Assembly: GCA_002914805.1 (NCBI GenBank)
Contig: JXTB01000001.1
Span: 2,331,022 to 2,395,021 of the forward strand
Reading direction: 5' to 3'
DNA length: 64,000 bases
Source: Parasponia andersonii
Taxonomy: Eukaryota; Streptophyta; Magnoliopsida; Rosales; Cannabaceae
Both the position numbers and the translations under genes were made by a program. This document shows positions 59,338 to 64,000 of this stretch, in pieces. The notes beneath the pieces are model-generated. The model saw only the letters and a program-made list of their open reading frames with translations, was not told where the DNA came from and made no database searches. The number at the start of each line of letters is the position of its first letter. Within the stretch, counting starts at the first letter, position 1.

Positions 59338-59760
59338 CGCTATAAGAAAATCAACTTTTCCCGACAGACTAAGGTTAGCTTGTCGGGAAAAATGATATTT
59401 ACCTACGATTTAACCGAATTCCGTCAGTAAATGATGGCATAAAAAATCAACTTTTGGGATCCTTATACTGACGAGCTACTCGTCGGTATATATTCAATAT
59501 ACTGACGCATGATTAATTTTTTGTCGGTAAAAAGTATGCGGAAAAAAATCTGGGTTTTTTCCCGCGAATATTAATTTTTGAGCGCCAGTATTTTTTTTAT
59601 CCCAAAAAAAGTCATTTTATAAAAATACATTTACCAATAGATTTGTGATGTCCGTCGGGAAAGTTTTTCTTTAAAGTTAAAATACGGTCATTTTTATATA
59701 GTCATATTTTTTAAAAAACATTCATCGACAGGAAATATTGACCCGTCGGTAAATGTTATC
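59338..59760 (+). mobile_element. CACTA (En/Spm)-like element, one terminal region
   Basis: CGCTATAAGAAAA at 59338 is one base from the CACTATAAGAAAA-type terminus. Subterminal repeats follow, as is typical of CACTA ends: TGTCGGGAAAA, CCGTCAGTAAA, CTCGTCGGTAT, TTGTCGGTAAA, CCGTCGGGAAA, CCGTCGGTAAA. TTTTCCCGACA (59356-59366) and TGTCGGGAAAA (59381-59391) form a perfect 11-bp inverted repeat. No opposite terminus or transposase was found, so this is an end fragment or a large non-autonomous element whose far end I could not see. Confidence 0.6.
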
Positions 59761-60441
59761 TTATTAACTAACCCTAAATCATGCTTCTCTCACTTCATTC
59801 TCAGCCGCTACTCCCTTCATTCTCAGCCACTATCTTCCTCTCTCTCTCTCTCAAAAATCCTTTCAAACTCTCTCTTAAAAAAATCTCTCAGTAAGAATTT
59901 TCTCGCTCTCTGTCTCTTCTCTCTTTTATTTTCATTTCCTCGCTCTCTGTCTCTCTTTTTCTCCGGTGAAGATCCCGAATCTCCTTCTCAATTTTCACCG
60001 GAAAAACCTATGGCAGCTTTACAATTTCTGCTAATATTAAGTTCAATTCTCATTTTTTTTTTTTCATTTTTCCTGTTCAATTCTCCTTTACAGTTTCCGT
60101 ACGTATTCAACCAAATTCAGTTAAACCCTAAACCCAAATTATTTGATGTGGACATCAAGTTAAAAACTTTCTCTCTTTTTCTTTTTGTATATTTAAAATT
60201 TAACAAATAATTGAGGATTTCAATTCTTGATTTGCAGATAGGATCTGTTTCTGGCAAGCGCTCTTGCAAGCTTGCTTCTGTGACGTGTCCACTCTGCAAG
60301 GTTCACTTTTTTATTTTTCCTTTTTAGCTTATTTTATTTTATTTTTTGGACTTTGCTTATAAATTCCAGATTTTTTTAATATTGTATTTTTGAGATTATT
60401 TGCTCTGATTTCTTTTACGTACAACCATTTCGAGGGCTTTT

Positions 60442-60483
<42 letters not shown>

Positions 60484-61875
60484 GATCATATATAAAGATA
60501 AAAGAGCCCATTTTGAATTTTTGAGAGCTTTATAAAATGATAGTTGAATCATTTGTTCCACCAGATTAAGTCTATTACCATTCTAATCTATTACCATAAT
60601 AAGATTATCTCATGCACTTCCTTCACTAGCTCTAACAAATGGTACTTGTTACCTTCTACATTTTTTTTTCCCCACTGCATAAATCCAAACAGATAAGTTT
60701 AAAGATTAAAAATGAAAAAGTCTACAAGTAGCTCCAGATTGCCGTCATTCTTTTATACACCAATTATTTCCAAATATAAGTTTTTTAATACTACCTTTAT
60801 AATGCAAAACAAGACCGTTTCAATCGCAAGACTTGAGAATTATAAAATATTGAGAGTCATAAGAGTAATCTGTATCAAAATGGGATTCAAATTATATATT
60901 AATTTAGAACATGACTTCATTATGAAAAAGACAATATTGGGGGTCTGATAATATTTGGATAAATTTGATGTGTAAGAATTGATCTATTTGAACTAAATAA
61001 TTGTTTTTTTCCATCTCTAAATCACAATTATTATAATGTTATTTGAGACAGATTGCTCTGGTGGTTGTCATAAGTAGATGCAAGTTGGGATATTTTGTAT
61101 TGTTTGCATAGGAGTATCATATAAATTGAATAATCACTTACACTATTCAGTCAATTTATTTTAGGTGTTATTTAGTCAATTTTGTTATCATATTAGTTAG
61201 AATTTAATTTTGCAAAACTTCTTGACTTTTCAACGCATTAGAGAATAGCCGATAGTGAGGTAGTGTCCATAATATCTGTTATAGACAATGAAATAAATTA
61301 GGATTAGAACGAATCATAATAATAAGGATGAGCTTCTGTTTTTCTTTCCTTTTTTTTTTTTTTAGGAATATGAGTTTCTTTTTCCCTGTCCATTTTTCAA
61401 TAATATGGAGTTGTTTATTGAATTAGGATTAGCTTCACTAATGGTTCTAATTTATAGTTATTGTACGAGTTTGCTCCGTAAATTTTAATTTAAAAAGTAC
61501 ACACAAATTTGTCATTGTTAGCCCTTTGCGGAAAGGAGTATCTTAAGCATTGGACAGAAATGATTTTTGGGAAGATGGAAATTTTGCATTTAAAGCAAAA
61601 ACGCAACAATCAAAGCTTTCTTCAAAGGGAAATTAGAATACTTTGGTGGTAGTGAAACGGAAAAAGCCATGAGCTGTAGGGTGGGGTTGGTCCTTTTGGC
61701 CAAATTGGATACTTTTCTTGTGCAAGCTTAGGCAAAGAAACAGGCTTAGGCCAAATTGGTCCATTTGAATTATTGAACCTTAGGGAAGTTTCTGTGGAAT
61801 TTCATGGCTGCCCTTGTATATACAATATTACAGAAGGCCAAAGTAAGGAAAAAAAAAAGACGATAAATTTTTTTT
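59761..61875. other. non-coding region, possibly inner part of the CACTA-like element
   Basis: CT-rich leader-like sequence (59830-59970) with an inverted pair TCCGGTGAAGA (59961) and TTTCACCGGA (59993). At about 60239-60300 a 62-base segment sits between TTTGCAG and GTTCAC like an exon and would read SVSGKRSCKLASVTCPLCK; its source is not recognised. An (AT)n run lies at 60444-60480. The remainder is AT-rich without supported genes. Confidence 0.5.
60444..60480. repeat. (AT)n microsatellite
   Basis: About 36 bases of AT dinucleotides. Confidence 0.9.
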
Positions 61876-62475
61876 CTATTTACACGTAAACATTATTCTT
61901 TTGCTCATCTGTTTTGCTGCCTGATTACTATTTGCGTAGTTTACAAAAGCATAGAGTATTAGAGGAGAAACTACTACAGAAATTGTCCTTAGAAGTGCGC
62001 AAATGCCTATAGGTACATTTTTTTTCCGTAGACTTTTACCATTGCCCAAAGAACCAGGTTCATAGTGTTGTCCAGACCCTTCTCCCTTAAAAGGGAATCC
62101 CATGCTTGTTTGAATTTTTGGTACCATACATTGGCTTCATCTTCTGGACGTAGAGAAGGGATGTCTTCAAGAAACAGTGATTTCGAATATCCCAAGCTAA
62201 GCAAAGGACCAATCCAAGAAAATGTTAATTTCTTAAAAAACCCAACATGGTCTAGTTCTGTTTTGGTTTGTTCATCAGCTTCTTGGACAACAAGAAGTTC
62301 AGATAGACTGTGGTCTTCTTTGTGCTCAGAAACCATAAGTTTGAGATTCTTAAATGCACAAACCAGAAGTAAAAGATTCACCACCCATAGCACTCCATCG
62401 ATAACTTCTATCCCTTTTGTTCTTATTATTTTCTCAACATTTAAAGCTGAAATCAAAGAAAAGAAGGATACCCAC
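61876..62475 (-). pseudogene. ABC transporter C family (MRP-type, ABCC8-like) fragment, cut by gypsy element 3
   Basis: Minus-strand relic of the N-terminal part of a plant ABCC transporter, a membrane pump for conjugates usually of ~1,450 aa. It covers the end of the first membrane region (SLISALNVEKIIRTKGIEVI, VLWVVNLLLLVCAFKNL), the linker (EADEQTKTELDHV), the hallmark KLTFSWIGPLLSLGYSKSLF and LEDIPSLRPEDEANVWYQKF, then MVKVYGKK. A run of eight T at 62018-62025 (A on the coding strand) breaks the frame. The continuation ICALLRTISVVVSPLILYAF is in another frame and ends near 61876. The 5' side is cut at 62475 by the LTR of element 3, with the frame still open up to the junction. Later membrane, nucleotide-binding and C-terminal parts are absent to the left. 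Confidence 0.88.
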
Positions 62476-63169
62476 TGTTGACGGAGGTTTTGTCAATAAT
62501 AAATTTGGAAAAATTACAAAATGTGACTTGTGTGTGAAAATGGTTAATTAATCAAAGCAAATAAAGAGACAAGGATTTATAGTGGTTCAGCACCAAAAAA
62601 GATGAGCCTACGTCCACTGTTTCTTTACTATTTTCTGGAGAATTACAAGAGCTCAAAATTACAATGTGTTATCCGGAAAGAAGAAGCAAGAGTCTAAAAA
62701 ATTCCCAAAAGATCTCAAAGATAAAAGATCAAAGATCCCAGATAGAATCCCACTAAAACATTGAACTCCCTTTATATAGGTGAGGATAGCTCAATGTTTC
62801 CCAATTGTGAGAATGGGTAACTGCATAATCAGATAATACAATTCGAGTAACAATATAACTGGGTAATAACTTAAATAAGATCACTGGTCGATCTTGAAAG
62901 AGAGACTTTTGTTTTCCTTTCTTTGTAGGTTACCCATTTGACGAAGCTTAGCCTAGTTTCCTTTTCATTCTAGTTGTACTTAACTCTTTCGGAGGAGGTC
63001 GCACTAACTCATGCGGTAGAGGTCGTACTTAACTCTTTCGAAGGAGGTCGCATTAACTCATGCGGTAGAGGTCACACTTAACTCTTACTCATGCGACATG
63101 ACACGTTCATTTGGTCAACTTTTCTCTTTTTGGTATTGACCAACATATAGGATTTTAGACCGCACAACA
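62476..63169 (-). repeat. 3' LTR of gypsy element 3
   Basis: Plus-strand reading TGTTGACGGAGG to ACCGCACAACA, 694 bp; both LTR ends are unmutated here. It contains a ~55-bp tandem duplication of AGGTCGCA..ACTCATGCGGTAG at about 62992-63080. Confidence 0.93.
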
Positions 63170-64000
63170 ATTGCCCTCCAGCTCCATTAGTTCTTTAGGA
63201 CAAAATGGAGTTTCCTTCTACTATAAGTGTGAGCTTAAAAAATGCGATGTCACGACCTAGACTTGAGACTTTTGAAGAGTCGCCAGATCTCAAATCTCAC
63301 CTTTTCAAGATCACGCGCACTTTTTTCTGACAGGATAAAACCACGTGTCACCTTTTCTAAGAAGAATAGCACAACTCGAGGAGACTTTTCCCTTCTTTTT
63401 CTTTTCTAAATAGACACAATGATAGCAATGACGCCAACTGTTGTCTTAAATCAAATCGTTTCAAATTTTGAAAAGATACCGATTTAATTTTAGAAAATCA
63501 AATCCTGCGTGAACTTCGGCCTTTGGATTTGAAAATTAAATATCTTGATCTACGGCTGTGATTTGACGACGCTCGAGTCATATATATCGAAAACTAATCT
63601 GCCCCCTCTTCAAAAAACCTATCGTCTGCTATGTCTCTCAAAACCCGAAGTATTCACAGAGCAACCCTTTCGGCATCATTTTGTTCTTCAGTTCATACAA
63701 CTTTCAGCCTCTTCTCTAACGAAGCTATCACTGCAATCCTTCAAACTATATCTCGATCCCTCTGTCTTCAAAGAAAGGTTAGTATATATCCTTTCTCTCT
63801 TATTATTCTCTGTCCAGAAAACCCATGTACAGATTTTATTTCTAGAAATTGAATCTAGTTGTAGAGCCTAAATGTCCTGAATGAAATCCCGTCTCACACC
63901 CGGATGGACTGGAATGAGAATTTTTTAGATCCCCTTCATTGGTTTATAGAATACCTTCTTTTAGATGACTGACAGAGATGAACTCGTAAAAAAGTTGTTT
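63170..64000 (+). other. 3' internal region of gypsy element 3 with start of the antisense ORF
   Basis: Begins ATTGCCCTCCAGCTCCATTA (complement of a polypurine tract). The plus-strand antisense unit appears to start here: a CT-rich leader, an open frame at 63545-63871 and a GTTAGTATATATCC donor-like site near 63778, as in element 2. Continuation is outside the window. Confidence 0.5.

Larger units (their letters stand above)
62476..64000 (-). mobile_element. Ty3/gypsy Tat-like retrotransposon, element 3 (runs past window end)
   Basis: Third copy of the family, minus strand. Its 3' LTR is 62476-63169, followed by polypurine-complement sequence and the 3' internal region, with similarity to 51820-52600 of element 2. 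The rest lies beyond 64000. It inserted in the ABCC relic; CCCAC (62471-62475) is the expected left target duplication, but the right one is outside the window. Confidence 0.88.

Noticed and set aside
60010..60210. 66-codon frame starting MAALQFLLILSSILIF, resembling a signal peptide
   Set aside because: It is a T-rich low-complexity stretch downstream of the CACTA-like end; hydrophobic residues follow from TTT/CTT composition and no mature domain follows.

Overview
The window is AT-rich plant nuclear DNA, almost certainly from a eudicot. It has long intergenic A/T stretches, Ty1/copia and Ty3/gypsy LTR retrotransposons nested in one another, a CACTA-type fragment, MITE-like repeats, and relics of plant genes with GT/AG introns. 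Two N tracts (40280 and 54537-54691) show it comes from a scaffolded assembly. I do not name a species.

Layout. 1-1312: 5' end of a decayed copia element (minus strand: LTR, initiator-Met primer site, broken gag). 4481-5890: the only intact protein gene, a single-exon DUF641 protein of the GIL1/UNE1 type (minus). 6251-19228: gene-free and AT-rich, with a MITE-like family, a ~190-bp minisatellite and microsatellites. 19234-21398: a 2.2-kb solo LTR with a perfect target duplication. 24097-~37240: a non-coding copia-like LTR element whose 3' LTR is split by an 11.1-kb Tat-type gypsy element (25900-36991, plus strand, dual RNase H, antisense ORF). 38970-49504: a SEC61-alpha pseudogene (minus) with introns still visible. 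It is broken by an unclassified 3.4-kb insertion in its last exon and a complete copia element (42960-47824) in an intron, and has a SINE-like sequence in its first intron. 51147-58935: a second, internally deleted copy of the gypsy family (minus). 59338 onward: one end of a CACTA-like element. 61876-62475: an ABCC transporter fragment (minus) cut by a third copy of the gypsy family (62476 to window end, minus).

The genes do not form a pathway. The window is mainly a record of successive insertions into gene relics, and exact target-site duplications fix the boundaries of four insertions (GTCTG, GTTAT, CACTC, CATAG). I found no CRISPR array, operon, rRNA or canonical tRNA, and no convincing new biological system. 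The most useful points are the nested SEC61-alpha relic, the gypsy family with a spliced antisense coiled-coil ORF and an internal polypurine tract, the frame-preserving decay of the copia polyprotein, and a probable assembly duplication around the single N at 40280.
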